Source of the DNA: Proteobacteria bacterium ST_bin14
GTDB taxonomy: Bacteria; Pseudomonadota; Alphaproteobacteria; Sphingomonadales; Sphingomonadaceae
Assembly (NCBI GenBank): GCA_002083655.1
Contig: MSXR01000015.1
Location: forward strand, 124,353-188,352
Length of the DNA: 64,000 nt
Direction of reading: 5' to 3'
Shown here: positions 39,310-48,039 of the stretch, in pieces
How the letters are laid out: each line of letters begins with the position of its first letter
How positions within the stretch are numbered: the stretch's first letter is position 1
Notes under the pieces: generated by a model
Told to the model about the DNA's origin: nothing
Databases searched by the model: none
What the model saw: only the letters and a program-made list of their open reading frames with translations
Translations under genes and position numbers: made by a program

Positions 39310-39785
39310 GCCGGATCAGTGGCGACGCTGTCGGTCTGCGCCGCGCGCCAGGCCTGTAATTGCTGGGACAGCACCGGATCAGCCAGCGCCAGAATCGCGA
39401 TGGCGAGCAGCCCGGCATTTTTCGCCCCCGCCTTGCCAATCGCCAGCGTGCCCACCGGAATGCCCGCCGGCATCTGCACGATCGAAAGCAGGCTATCCAT
39501 CCCGTCGAGCGCCTTTGATTGCACCGGCACGCCCAGCACCGGCAGATGCGTCATCGCGGCAGCCATGCCGGGCAGATGCGCCGCGCCGCCTGCGCCCGCG
39601 ATGATCACCTTCAACCCGCGATCCGCCGCGCTGCTGGCATAATCGACCAGCCGCTGCGGGGTGCGGTGGGCCGACACGACCTTGGCTTCATACGCCACGC
39701 CCATCGCGTCCAGAATCTCGGCGGCGTGGCGCATCGTCTCCCAATCGGAAGTGCTGCCCATGATAATGCCGACCTGCGGGTTCAT
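39306..39785 (-). CDS. purE: N5-carboxyaminoimidazole ribonucleotide mutase
   Basis: PurE (class I) converts N5-CAIR to CAIR. The 159-residue protein has [17 protein letters not shown] at the start, the SAHRTP motif, and [13 protein letters not shown], matching the family. It is directly upstream of purK with a 4-base overlap, the usual alphaproteobacterial order. Confidence 0.97.
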   Translation of the reverse strand: MNPQVGIIMGSTSDWETMRHAAEILDAMGVAYEAKVVSAHRTPQRLVDYASSAADRGLKVIIAGAGGAAHLPGMAAAMTHLPVLGVPVQSKALDGMDSLLSIVQMPAGIPVGTLAIGKAGAKNAGLLAIAILALADPVLSQQLQAWRAAQTDSVATDPA

Positions 39786-40069
39786 GGCATCGCGTTAGCG
39801 GGGGACGGCCCGTGGCGCAACAAGTGTGGGGGTGGGGGCGTGAGGTGGGGGAATAGCTGCCATTTGGCGGTGGGACAGGCGCTGGCAGGAATGCGGCCCA
39901 GGCTGAAAACTCTTAAAAGCCGACCTGTCGGCTTTTGCCCCAATTACGGCCGTTTGAGGGACTCCGTTTATCGTCCGAAAGCTGACATCGGCCAAATCAA
40001 CCAAAAAGGCCTGCCGGGACTCCTCGTTAGAACGAGATTGCAGAAATTGAGGGGCCCGGTTACCGTTTT
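39786..40069. other. 284-base divergent intergenic region with repeat debris
   Basis: This lies between the divergent purE and the unknown gene at 40070. It contains a 9-bp hairpin at 39915-39936 and a CCGAAAGCTGACA motif at 39975-39987 that belongs to a scattered intergenic family (see findings). No gene or clear promoter was seen. Confidence 0.5.
39915..39936. repeat. Perfect 9-bp hairpin AAAAGCCGA/TCGGCTTTT
   Basis: AAAAGCCGA pairs with TCGGCTTTT around the loop CCTG. It looks like a rho-independent terminator followed by a short T-run, but no gene reads into it from either side. A similar orphan element is at 44274. Confidence 0.6.
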
Positions 40070-41497
40070 ATGATGTCGCTTTTCGATTTTTTTGGGCGCT
40101 GGAAGGATAAGCTTTCCAAACGGCCGGCCGAAAGCTCAAGCATGAGCCGCATCGAGTATCTTTTACACGTAAAACATGACCAACTTGAAGCGTCAAAGGA
40201 AGCGTTTGGAGGCAAAAACTTCCTTCAATTGGTCGAAGATCAACTTGATGAGGGTAAGGCCGATTTGGCGATTTGGAACCTCTCCAATCAGGTGGAAGAC
40301 TGTTTCGAACTTGCCAATCTGTATTGGGGTCAAGGTGACTTGGTTCGCGCCGATGCTTATCTCAGGCAGACGCTGGAACGTCATAACCGGCTTTCCGATG
40401 CTTGTATTGAACATGGCCTGCCCATGCAGCCTTACCATGGGATCGAATGCGCCAAATCCGCAGCGTGCCTGATTGGTGGCGACATAGGAAACGCTGCTTG
40501 GATGGAGATGCCCGAAGTCGGGTATGAGCCGTGGTTTAAGAATGTGCTGCTCAACCATTGCCTTGATGAACGTAATTTCGACATGGCTGAGTGGAACGAT
40601 AGCGCTGACGAGTGGGCCAGAAGACGATTCCCAAAGTATCGACTAGAGGAATTTGCAGTTTACGTAAAAACGCTTACCGGGGGATACGGTTCAACCGAAG
40701 AAATGCTCAGCGAACATGAAAAAATGTTTACAGGAAGATCTAAGCGAAAGCCAGATTCGGACTTGCTTGACGGCTACTATGACAATGAACTTATCATTGA
40801 TTTTATCTTCGCGGCAATTCTCAAGCGTATAGGTTGGGAGGGGACGTATCGGCATAGCTGGCCAAATACGTGCGATGTTGCTTCTGCCCCCCAGACCGTC
40901 AGACAACCAGATCGCTACCTCGGCATAATCACCGCGCCGCCACCGTCACCCAATTCAGACACCGGTGTAATTGAGAACGAGCAAGCCGCTAGGCGGTTTG
41001 TGGATACTCATGTTCAAAACCAACGTGATGAGGAAGGCAACCTGCTCGACGCTAGCCGTCCCAGGAAAGAACGTATCAAAATCGCTTCCGCACTGGAGGA
41101 ATTGGGCTGGACTAGAGACCCGACGACGCTCGACCTGATGCAGACTTACCGCGTTAACTACATTCTGAATGATCGCACCCACATATCCCTTTGCGACCCG
41201 CTGGATGGATCATCACTGAAGTTGGGTGCTTGGACCAAGCTTTTGTGCGACGACTTTGGATTGCATCCTGATTTCATTGCAATTGCAGGCAGCGAGGAGA
41301 AAACCGACTATCGAGACCCTCAGGGGGCTTGGTATGTTTATTGGAAAAAGAATCGAAAAATCTACGCAGTTGAACGGGACGAATGGGACAGACCGGAAGA
41401 CGCTACCAGAAACGCACGATCGGGCATCAACATGTGGCCGTCATATTCTAGTTTTGTCGCTTGGTGGGTTTCACAACATCTGAAGAGCCACATTTAG
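40070..41497 (+). CDS. Hypothetical protein, 475 residues, accessory-like
   Basis: I do not recognise this soluble protein. It has no signal peptide. Residues 40-240 are helical with acidic and aromatic patches (VEDCFELANLYWGQGDLVRAD, WNDSADEWARRRFP), and GWEGTYRHSWP near residue 280 is Trp-rich. The last 80 residues (DPQGAWYVYWKKNRKIYAVERD ... SFVAWWVSQHL) look like a separate Trp-rich domain. The general look resembles helical immunity proteins of polymorphic toxin systems, but this is a weak impression only. The sequence is visibly more A/T-rich than its neighbours and lacks operon partners, so recent gain is likely. Confidence 0.7.
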   Translation: MMSLFDFFGRWKDKLSKRPAESSSMSRIEYLLHVKHDQLEASKEAFGGKNFLQLVEDQLDEGKADLAIWNLSNQVEDCFELANLYWGQGDLVRADAYLRQTLERHNRLSDACIEHGLPMQPYHGIECAKSAACLIGGDIGNAAWMEMPEVGYEPWFKNVLLNHCLDERNFDMAEWNDSADEWARRRFPKYRLEEFAVYVKTLTGGYGSTEEMLSEHEKMFTGRSKRKPDSDLLDGYYDNELIIDFIFAAILKRIGWEGTYRHSWPNTCDVASAPQTVRQPDRYLGIITAPPPSPNSDTGVIENEQAARRFVDTHVQNQRDEEGNLLDASRPRKERIKIASALEELGWTRDPTTLDLMQTYRVNYILNDRTHISLCDPLDGSSLKLGAWTKLLCDDFGLHPDFIAIAGSEEKTDYRDPQGAWYVYWKKNRKIYAVERDEWDRPEDATRNARSGINMWPSYSSFVAWWVSQHLKSHI

Positions 41498-41543
41498 CGA
41501 ACGAACGGCTGTTTTTGCTCCTCTCTTTTCAAAACCTGCCAGA

Positions 41544-41569
41544 CCGCTTCCCACCCAGTTTCAGTCGGC
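41544..41569. repeat. Copy 1 of an inverted intergenic repeat
   Basis: CCGCTTCCCACCCAGTTTCAG followed by TCGGC. The reverse complement of 43301-43324 matches it with one base gap and few mismatches. It lies 46 bases after the 475-residue gene. The two copies flank rlmJ and rluE. Confidence 0.55.
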
Positions 41570-41681
41570 TTGCCCCCGCGCCGAAAGCGATGGTTTACGG
41601 GATTACGCCCTGATATCAGCCATTGTCGCTGGTGTGCCGATCACCTGATATTGGCAGAGCGTTACCAATAGATCCGGTTGG

Positions 41682-42518
41682 TTAGCGCGCGGCCGGCAGC
41701 CAATCAGCGGTGATCTCGCCCCTATGCCCTGTTGGCGCCAGCGCGGCGAGCAGGGCTTCCAGCAGCGGCGGCAGTCCTTGCGTGAAGGCGTAGGGCGGGT
41801 TGACGATGAAAAGTCCTGCGCCGTTATAGATGCCGGGCTGATCGGTATCGTACAGCCAATGCTCCACCGTCAGAAATTTGGCTATGCCGAGCCTGCTGAG
41901 TTGCTGCTTCCAGCGCAGATGCGCAGGCCGGTCTTTCAGCGGATACCAGATCACCGTCACGCCGTGCCCCCATTTGCGCATGGCGGCGGCGAGGGTGGCT
42001 GTGATCCGGGCGCGTTCATCCGTCTGCTCATATGGCGGATCGACCACCACCACGCCGCGCGGCGTTCGGGTCGGCAGCATCGCCAGCCATAGCTCATAGG
42101 CGTCGCGCTCATGCACGGCAGCGGGGATGCCGCGCATCGCGCCGCGCAGAGTGTCGGCGTCCTCGGGATGTTTTTCGTTAAGGATCAGGGCATCGTTTGG
42201 GCGCAATAGCTGCGCCAGAATGCGCGGCGAACCGGGGTAGAAAAGCGGCGCGGGCCCGGCATTCACCGCCGCTACGGCGGCGCGGTAATCGTTCAGCAAG
42301 CGGTTCTGATCGGCAAAGGCCCGCAGCACGCCCTGCATGGCCTCTCCGGTGCGTTGGGCCTGATCGCTGCCAAGGTTGTACAGCCCGCAGCCGGCATGGG
42401 TGTCGATCAGGGTCAGCGCGGAGGGTTTAAGCTGCAAGGCCTGGATGAGGGCGATCAGCAGGCTGTGCTTGACCACATCGGCGCTGTTGCCGGCATGGAA
42501 GGAATGGCGATAATTCAT
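41682..42518 (-). CDS. rlmJ: 23S rRNA (adenine(2030)-N6)-methyltransferase
   Basis: RlmJ methylates A2030 in 23S rRNA. The 278-residue protein has the family start MNYRHSFHAGNSADVVKHSLL, IDTHAGCGLYNL and the catalytic DPPYEQ motif (VVVDPPYEQTDE). Length matches RlmJ/YhiR. It is downstream of rluE on the minus strand with a 6-base gap, so the two may form an operon of 23S rRNA modification enzymes. Confidence 0.95.
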   Translation of the reverse strand: MNYRHSFHAGNSADVVKHSLLIALIQALQLKPSALTLIDTHAGCGLYNLGSDQAQRTGEAMQGVLRAFADQNRLLNDYRAAVAAVNAGPAPLFYPGSPRILAQLLRPNDALILNEKHPEDADTLRGAMRGIPAAVHERDAYELWLAMLPTRTPRGVVVVDPPYEQTDERARITATLAAAMRKWGHGVTVIWYPLKDRPAHLRWKQQLSRLGIAKFLTVEHWLYDTDQPGIYNGAGLFIVNPPYAFTQGLPPLLEALLAALAPTGHRGEITADWLPAAR

Positions 42519-42524
42519 GGCGCT

Positions 42525-43109
42525 TCAGAACCCTGACGATCCGCCTCGAGGAGCGCTACCGGGCGCAGCGACCGCCGCAAACTGGCCCGGCGCGAGGCCC
42601 GCGACAGTCCACTCGCCGATCGCCCAGCGCACCAACCGCAAGGTGGGGAGCCCCACCGCTGCCGTCATCCGGCGGACTTGCCGGTTGCGCCCTTCGCGGA
42701 TCGTGATTTTCAGCCAGCCATCGGGGATGGACTTGCGCTGGCGTATCGGCGGATCGCGCGGCCACAGGTCCGGCGCGTCGATGCGGGCAACATCGGCTGG
42801 CAGGGTGATGCCATCCTTGAGCTGGACGCCCTGCCGCAAGCGTTCCAGCGCCTGCTCCTGCGGATCGCCTTCGATCTGCACAAGGTAGGTCTTGGGCAGT
42901 TTGTAGCGAGGATCGGCAATGCGCGCCTGCAGCCGTCCATCATCGCAGAGCAGCAGCAGGCCCTCACTGTCCCGATCAAGCCTTCCGGCGGGATAGACGC
43001 CCTTCACCGCAATGAAGTCCGACAAGGTCGTGCGAACCGTTGGCGATCCGCTGTCGGTGAATTGCGACAAGACCCCGAAGGGTTTGTTGAACAAAAGCAG
43101 ATGGGCCAT
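42525..43109 (-). CDS. rluE: 23S rRNA pseudouridine synthase, RluE type
   Basis: The 194-residue protein is of the RsuA/RluE family. It lacks the S4 domain of RsuA, as RluE does. The catalytic motif [13 protein letters not shown] contains the Asp, and [11 protein letters not shown] and [15 protein letters not shown] follow. RluE forms pseudouridine 2457 in 23S rRNA. It precedes rlmJ by 6 bases. Confidence 0.9.
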   Translation of the reverse strand: MAHLLLFNKPFGVLSQFTDSGSPTVRTTLSDFIAVKGVYPAGRLDRDSEGLLLLCDDGRLQARIADPRYKLPKTYLVQIEGDPQEQALERLRQGVQLKDGITLPADVARIDAPDLWPRDPPIRQRKSIPDGWLKITIREGRNRQVRRMTAAVGLPTLRLVRWAIGEWTVAGLAPGQFAAVAAPGSAPRGGSSGF

Positions 43110-43300
43110 GCCGCGATCATATCGCTCGATTACGGCTATGTCTTCACGCCCATGATGCCGCCGCCAGATCGGCTGCGTCCGCGCCCCACCCCTTTGCGGT
43201 CAGACTGCGCCGCGCTCCGCCCGAAAGCGGTTGGTCGACTTGTCCGTATTCTCAGCCAGGTGGTAAGCCCATGAACGGTCGCTTTCGGGGCGAGCGTTAG

Positions 43301-43324
43301 GCGACTGAAAGTGGGTGGAAGCGG
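43301..43324. repeat. Copy 2 of the inverted intergenic repeat
   Basis: GCGACTGAAAGTGGGTGGAA plus GCGG; reverse complement of the copy at 41544-41569 except for small differences. It lies in the intergenic region upstream of the small membrane gene. Confidence 0.55.
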
Positions 43325-43375
43325 ACATTGCGTTGCAACTCGAATTGGTAGTACGCTCGCGGCCGGAGGGTCAGG

Positions 43376-43651
43376 ATGGCCGACAGTGGCTGGTGGCTGA
43401 TAATTGCATTCGTCACCTTGGTGAACCCCGCCACGGTCGTCACTGGCATTATGACCGGTCTAGTCGTGCGACGCTGGTGGCAGGCCGGGATTGGTATGGT
43501 GACCGCTCCAGCAGCCTATTGGATTTACGGCACGGCCTTCTCAGAAAACGATCACTTTGCCGCGCTGATACCATTGTTACCATGCCTCGCCTTAGCAGGC
43601 TTCATCTGGACTTGCGCTGTGTTCGCAGTGAAAAAGGCTGCTGCCGCTTAA
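43376..43651 (+). CDS. Small three-segment membrane protein
   Basis: The 91-residue protein has three hydrophobic stretches (WWLIIAFVTLVNPATVVTGIM, IGMVTAPAAYWIYGTAF, ALIPLLPCLALAGFIWTCAVF) and a short basic tail. It starts with ATG at 43376 after a GGAGGG, which supports translation. No family was recognised. It sits among repeat fragments in an A/T-richer, accessory-looking block. Confidence 0.55.
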   Translation: MADSGWWLIIAFVTLVNPATVVTGIMTGLVVRRWWQAGIGMVTAPAAYWIYGTAFSENDHFAALIPLLPCLALAGFIWTCAVFAVKKAAAA

Positions 43652-43781
43652 GTCCGCAAGTGGGGCGGCAACGGTCAGGCAGCTTTTGACGCCGTGACCC
43701 GCCAGTCGGCTTTCGGGCAGGATGATCGCCGTGGCCCCGCCGGGACGTCCCGACGTGGTGGGTAGCAGACCTTGAATCCGA

Positions 43782-44237
43782 TCAGTCCCGGCTGCGGATA
43801 ACGCCCTTTATCTCCACGTGAGACTTGCCAGCCATAGAGGGAGTAGGAGGTGAAACGCAGACGCGCATTGCATCGATGACGACGACAGCGGCACCACGCG
43901 CTTGCAACTCACGCGACGCGTTATTCAGTGCATCCAGAGCAGCAGTCCAGTTAATCGGCTTCGACGCAGGCTGAAAGCACAAAAAGAACGCTGAAAGCTT
44001 TGGCCCGCCCCAAGATCTTATCGCATTGGCAACTACTCCGACATCTTCGAGAGCGCCTTGTCCATCAACAATTACCAAAAAAGGTCCAGGCACAGGATCG
44101 TCAATAGGTTCGGGAGGTGAAGGTGCTGCCTGCCGACCTTGGGACGCAGTGGGGCGAGCTTCCAGGGCCGTGCTCCACAGACTCAAGCAGGCAGTAGCAA
44201 TGAAAACCAGGTGGAGTCGGGAGCGCGCCATTCGCAA
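43782..44237 (-). CDS. Exported hypothetical protein
   Basis: The 151-residue protein has an N-terminal signal peptide (RLHLVFIATACLSLWSTALEA). The mature part reads like a small alpha/beta domain (PFLVIVDGQGALEDVGVVANAIRSW ... GAAVVVIDAMRVCVSPP). An ExbD/BiopolTransp-type domain in exported proteins has a similar VVVIDA pattern, but this is only an impression. No operon partner is visible; the surrounding region holds repeat debris. Confidence 0.5.
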   Translation of the reverse strand: MRMARSRLHLVFIATACLSLWSTALEARPTASQGRQAAPSPPEPIDDPVPGPFLVIVDGQGALEDVGVVANAIRSWGGPKLSAFFLCFQPASKPINWTAALDALNNASRELQARGAAVVVIDAMRVCVSPPTPSMAGKSHVEIKGVIRSRD

Positions 44238-44273
44238 AAAGTAGATCAGATCGGAATGTCTGCAAATGGGCCG

Positions 44274-44298
44274 AAAGCCGACAGGCCGGCTTTTTTTT
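44274..44298 (+). terminator. Orphan terminator-like hairpin with T8
   Basis: AAAGCCG pairs with CGGCTTT around ACAGGC, followed by a run of eight T. On the plus strand no gene reads into it; both flanking genes are on the minus strand. It shares the AAAGCCGAC core with the hairpin at 39915, suggesting a repeat family. Confidence 0.45.
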
Positions 44299-44473
44299 AT
44301 GAGCTTACAGCCTGGGATTTGCCATCCCGCAACCGGCCAGCTGTTGCCGCTACCATCTCAGAAAACGAACGGCCCCCGTAAAGAAGCAGCGGTTTGGCCC
44401 GGAAGGGTGGCAGCCGCGCAGCGGTGGGCGGGGGGCTAAACCGGGAAGTGGGCGGTTTGCTGCCGGTCCGCAT

Positions 44474-45385
44474 TCAGCCTTTCGGTGGACGCGGGAACAG
44501 CACTGGCGTGTTTTTTCGATAGGCTTGATAGGCGGGGTTATCGCCCCAGCGTGCTTTCGCGATGCCATCCAGCAGATTGATGCCGCTCACCCGGGTCAAC
44601 AGCAGAAAGACGAATATCGGCGATATCACCGCCAACCATGACCAACCCGAAAGGAGCGGGATCGCCATGACCAAAATGCCAAACCACAGCATGATCTCGC
44701 CAAAATAGTTCGGGTGCTGTGACCATGCCCAAAGCCCGGTGGTGATGAATTTGCCCTTATTCGCAGGGTCTTTTTTGAACCGCCGCTTCTGGCTGTCGGC
44801 AACCACTTCAAAAGCAAAGCCGATCACCCAGATCGCCGCACCTGCCCAGAACAGGCCATCTGACAGGCCATCCAGGGGCGCGGTTTGCCGCGACGTGATG
44901 ATCACCAGCGCTGCCGATGCCGTGAAGATGACCCAGATGGCCTGCAGCGTCCAGGCGACCAGAAACCGGGGCGGATTGACCTTTATCTTTTCAAATCGCT
45001 GATCTGCGCCGCCGGACGCATGAATGCGGCTGAAAAGAAAGCTGCCGAGCCGGATCGTCCAGATGCCGACCATCGCTGCGACAATCATCGCTCTGGCATC
45101 GAGCGGCCAGGCGCTGGCGGCGGCGACCCCGATCGCCGACAGATAGGTCAGCGCGCCGACAGTGTCGTAGTAGGTGTCTTTCTGCGCCACAGCAGACGGA
45201 ATGAAAGCGAGCCAGTTCACCGCGAAAGCGAGCAATGCGCACACGAAAACAGCGGAATATCCGCCGATCTTAATGCTGTTCGCCCCTGCAAGCGTGGCAA
45301 AGCCAAGTCCCAGCGCGCTGACGAGTGCGACGGTCAGCAGGCTTTGTCCTGCCCCTTTGAAGGACCATTTGGTCTGCGATGGCAT
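44474..45385 (-). CDS. DUF1295/steroid 5-alpha-reductase-like membrane protein
   Basis: The 303-residue protein has about seven hydrophobic segments and the DUF1295 motifs GKFITTGLWAWSQHPNYFGEIMLWFGI and DDFFTR-like SGINLLDGIAKARWGDNPAYQAY. The HPNYFGE block is the cofactor-binding signature of the isoprenylcysteine methyltransferase/steroid reductase fold. Substrate unknown. The ATG at 45385 is preferred to one at 45460, since the first transmembrane segment begins soon after it. Confidence 0.85.
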   Translation of the reverse strand: MPSQTKWSFKGAGQSLLTVALVSALGLGFATLAGANSIKIGGYSAVFVCALLAFAVNWLAFIPSAVAQKDTYYDTVGALTYLSAIGVAAASAWPLDARAMIVAAMVGIWTIRLGSFLFSRIHASGGADQRFEKIKVNPPRFLVAWTLQAIWVIFTASAALVIITSRQTAPLDGLSDGLFWAGAAIWVIGFAFEVVADSQKRRFKKDPANKGKFITTGLWAWSQHPNYFGEIMLWFGILVMAIPLLSGWSWLAVISPIFVFLLLTRVSGINLLDGIAKARWGDNPAYQAYRKNTPVLFPRPPKG

Positions 45386-45581
45386 TGTTTGATCCCCCTG
45401 ATGGTGTTTGGCGGCAAATAACGGGTGGGTAGCCGACCGGCCCATCCGCAACCGGCCCAATATTTGCCCCCGACCTAGCCTAAACCAATGACTGAATGTG
45501 CGTCAGCACCAACCCGCCATTGCTCCTGGCGAGGTGGCCGGGGTGGCCGGGGCAGGGGCAATCTCCGCCCGTGCGCCCTGT

Positions 45582-47129
45582 TCAACGCGCGGCATCATAC
45601 CATGCGGCCAGATCCTGATGCATCTGCGTGAGTGCCTGGGGGTTGAGGTAGATCATGTGCCCGGCTTCATAATATTTGAAGCTGATGTTGCGGCGGCGGC
45701 TTTCGTCCAGCCGCATGTGATTGGCATCAAATTCTGCCCCGTAAAACGGCGTCGCCATGTCGTAATAGCCGTTCATGAACAGCACTTTGACGTAAGGGTT
45801 GGTGCGCATCATATGCGCCAGATCGACAGCGGTGTTGGGGGCCGGTTGCGGGCCGTTGCTGCCCGGCGCGCGGTGCCGCCAATCCCATTCAAAGCCGCTT
45901 TCGCGCGCCGACAGCTTATAGGGCATGTCGGTTTTATACCCCAATGTGCGCGTGGCATAATCCATGAAGTTGGCGATATAGGCGCCGGTAATCGCGGTGG
46001 AGGCCGGGTCATCGATCGGGCTGTCGGCATTGGCATCCGCCACGGTCTGCAAATAGCGCGAATCAAGCCGCCCGGTGGCAACGCGGCGATCCCGCAGCAG
46101 TTCGGTTTGGAAATGGCCCAGATCAATGCGCAGGTTAGCGCGCAGGATGAATGCCTCTGACAGCCCGGTATAGGCCGCCATCTGCTTGGCGACAGCCTGT
46201 GCTTCTGCAGGCGTTATCGTGTCGCCCTTGGCAAGTGCTGCGGCATAGGCGCCGCTGACGAAACCGCGCACCTCCACCAGAAAGCTGGCCAGATCGGCGG
46301 GGCGATTGGCGAGGCGCTCGTGATACCAGGCGGTCGCGGCATAGCCGGGGAACAGCACCATGTAATTCTGGTCATACCCCGGCTGGCGCACGCCGTAATT
46401 CATGATGGTGGAAAACAGCACGATCCCGCTGAGGCTGACCCCGCGATCCTCGAGCAGTGCCGCGACAGCGCCCGAGCGCAGCGTGCCATAGCTTTCGCCG
46501 AACAGGAATTTGGGCGACGTCCAGCGGTTGTTCTTGTCGAGATAGCGCGTGATAGCGCGGGCAAAGGCGTCCGCATCCTGATCAACGCCCCAAAAATCCT
46601 TGCCCGTCTTGTCGCCCAGCGGCCGCGACCAGCCCGCGCCAATGGCATCGATGAACACCATATCGGTCTTGTCGATCAGCGATTCGGGGTTGGGGCCAAA
46701 GCTGTAGGGGGCGGGGCGGACATAATCAGGCGTGGTGGTGTTGACGCGCACGGGCGCAAAACTGCCCATGTGCAGCCAGATCGTCGGGGAACCCGGGCCG
46801 CCATTATAAAAAAAGGTCACCGGCCGGTTGCCGCCGCCATCCTTGGTATAGGCTGTATAGAACAGGCTGGCGGTGGGCTTTGCGTCATTGTCCTTAATGG
46901 TCAGCGTGCCGGCGGTCGCGGTATAGGCGATGCGTTCGCCCTTTACCGTCACCGTGCCGCGCGACACGGCAGCGGCTTCCTCGACGGGGGGCTTGGCCCA
47001 ATTCGCCTCCACCTCGGCGACCATGGCATCCTTATGCGATTTGGCCGGGGCTTTGTCTTGCGCGGCGGCAGGCGCTGCGATGACGGGCAACAGGAGGGCC
47101 GGCAACAGCACGGCGGACAATAAGCGCAT
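45582..47129 (-). CDS. Exported S10 serine carboxypeptidase-like protein
   Basis: This 515-residue protein has a signal peptide (MRLLSAVLLPALLLPVIAAPAAAQ). The S10 fold is shown by PVTFFYNGGPGSPTIWLHMG, the nucleophile motif FLFGESYGTLRSGAV, and an Asp and His region with GYYDMATPFYGAEF and YEAGHMIYL. The catalytic Ser, Asp and His are all visible. S10 enzymes remove C-terminal residues from peptides. An upstream in-frame start at 47177 is not needed. Confidence 0.9.
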   Translation of the reverse strand: MRLLSAVLLPALLLPVIAAPAAAQDKAPAKSHKDAMVAEVEANWAKPPVEEAAAVSRGTVTVKGERIAYTATAGTLTIKDNDAKPTASLFYTAYTKDGGGNRPVTFFYNGGPGSPTIWLHMGSFAPVRVNTTTPDYVRPAPYSFGPNPESLIDKTDMVFIDAIGAGWSRPLGDKTGKDFWGVDQDADAFARAITRYLDKNNRWTSPKFLFGESYGTLRSGAVAALLEDRGVSLSGIVLFSTIMNYGVRQPGYDQNYMVLFPGYAATAWYHERLANRPADLASFLVEVRGFVSGAYAAALAKGDTITPAEAQAVAKQMAAYTGLSEAFILRANLRIDLGHFQTELLRDRRVATGRLDSRYLQTVADANADSPIDDPASTAITGAYIANFMDYATRTLGYKTDMPYKLSARESGFEWDWRHRAPGSNGPQPAPNTAVDLAHMMRTNPYVKVLFMNGYYDMATPFYGAEFDANHMRLDESRRRNISFKYYEAGHMIYLNPQALTQMHQDLAAWYDAAR

Positions 47130-47200
47130 TTGGTAACTTCCCCCAAGGTTCAGCGCCGAAATGTGCCGCGACCGCAACGATTGCGCAAGCCGTGTCGCGC

Positions 47201-47887
47201 CTATCGCTCGCTGAGGTAATAGCGCTCAATTTCGGCCAGCCCGTCGTCAAGCTGATAGACGATTGGCTGGCCGGTTGGGATTTCCAGATGCGTGATCTCA
47301 TCATCGGGGATGCCCGATAGATGCTTCACCAGCGCGCGCAGCGAATTGCCGTGCGCGGATATCAGCACGCGCTCGCCGCTCCGCAGCGCAGGCGCGATGC
47401 TGGCGTCCCAATAGGGTAGGACGCGCGCGATGGTGTCCTTCAGGCTTTCGGTCGCGGGCACGGTGATGCCGGCATAGCGGCGATCCCCCGACAGATCATA
47501 GGCGCTGCCGGGTTCCAGTGGCGGGGGCGGGATGTCGAAACTGCGCCGCCAGATTTTCACCTGATCATCGCCGTGCTTGGCCGCCGTTTCAGCCTTGTCG
47601 AGCCCGGTCAGCCCGCCATAATGGCGTTCGTTCAGCTGCCAGTTTTTTTCCACCGGCAGCCACAGCCGCCCCATCTCCTCCAAAGCGAGATTTAGCGTCT
47701 TGATCGCGCGGGTTTGCAGCGACGTGAAGCACTGGTCGAAATCCAGCCCCTTGTCCCGCATCAGCCGCCCGGCGGCGCGCGCTTCCTCGATGCCCTTGTC
47801 GGTCACGTCGACATCCCACCAGCCGGTGAAACGGTTTTCCAGGTTCCAGGTGGACTGGCCGTGGCGGATCAGGACGAGGGTGGGCAT
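47201..47887 (-). CDS. gpmA: 2,3-bisphosphoglycerate-dependent phosphoglycerate mutase
   Basis: GpmA interconverts 3- and 2-phosphoglycerate in glycolysis. The 228-residue protein has the phosphohistidine motif [20 protein letters not shown], the [16 protein letters not shown] block and the C-terminal [10 protein letters not shown]. It is 72 bases upstream of the S10 gene on the same strand. Confidence 0.96.
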   Translation of the reverse strand: MPTLVLIRHGQSTWNLENRFTGWWDVDVTDKGIEEARAAGRLMRDKGLDFDQCFTSLQTRAIKTLNLALEEMGRLWLPVEKNWQLNERHYGGLTGLDKAETAAKHGDDQVKIWRRSFDIPPPPLEPGSAYDLSGDRRYAGITVPATESLKDTIARVLPYWDASIAPALRSGERVLISAHGNSLRALVKHLSGIPDDEITHLEIPTGQPIVYQLDDGLAEIERYYLSER

Positions 47888-47918
47888 GAATTACAGCTCC
47901 AAGTTTTGCGCGCCCTAC

Positions 47919-48024
47919 CGTTCGTGTCGAGCGAAGTCGAGACACCCTGCGCGGCGACTGGGGCACGTCCCTGGACATAGCCTGTCCTCGGGATCGGCGG
48001 CGCCGATACCCGGGAGCTCAGGAC
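47919..48024. repeat. Extragenic palindromic repeat block
   Basis: Between gpmA and the M14 gene, GTGTC at 47928 pairs with GACAC at 47941 around a GAGCGAAGTCGA core, a motif of the CGTTCGTGTCGAGCGAAG type that I recall being repeated in sphingomonad genomes. A second, longer hairpin spans 47984-48024 (GTCCT...AGGAC, CGGG...CCCG, ATCGGC...GCCGAT). It may also act as a terminator. Confidence 0.5.
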
Positions 48025-48039
48025 CAACGGGGCGACCTG

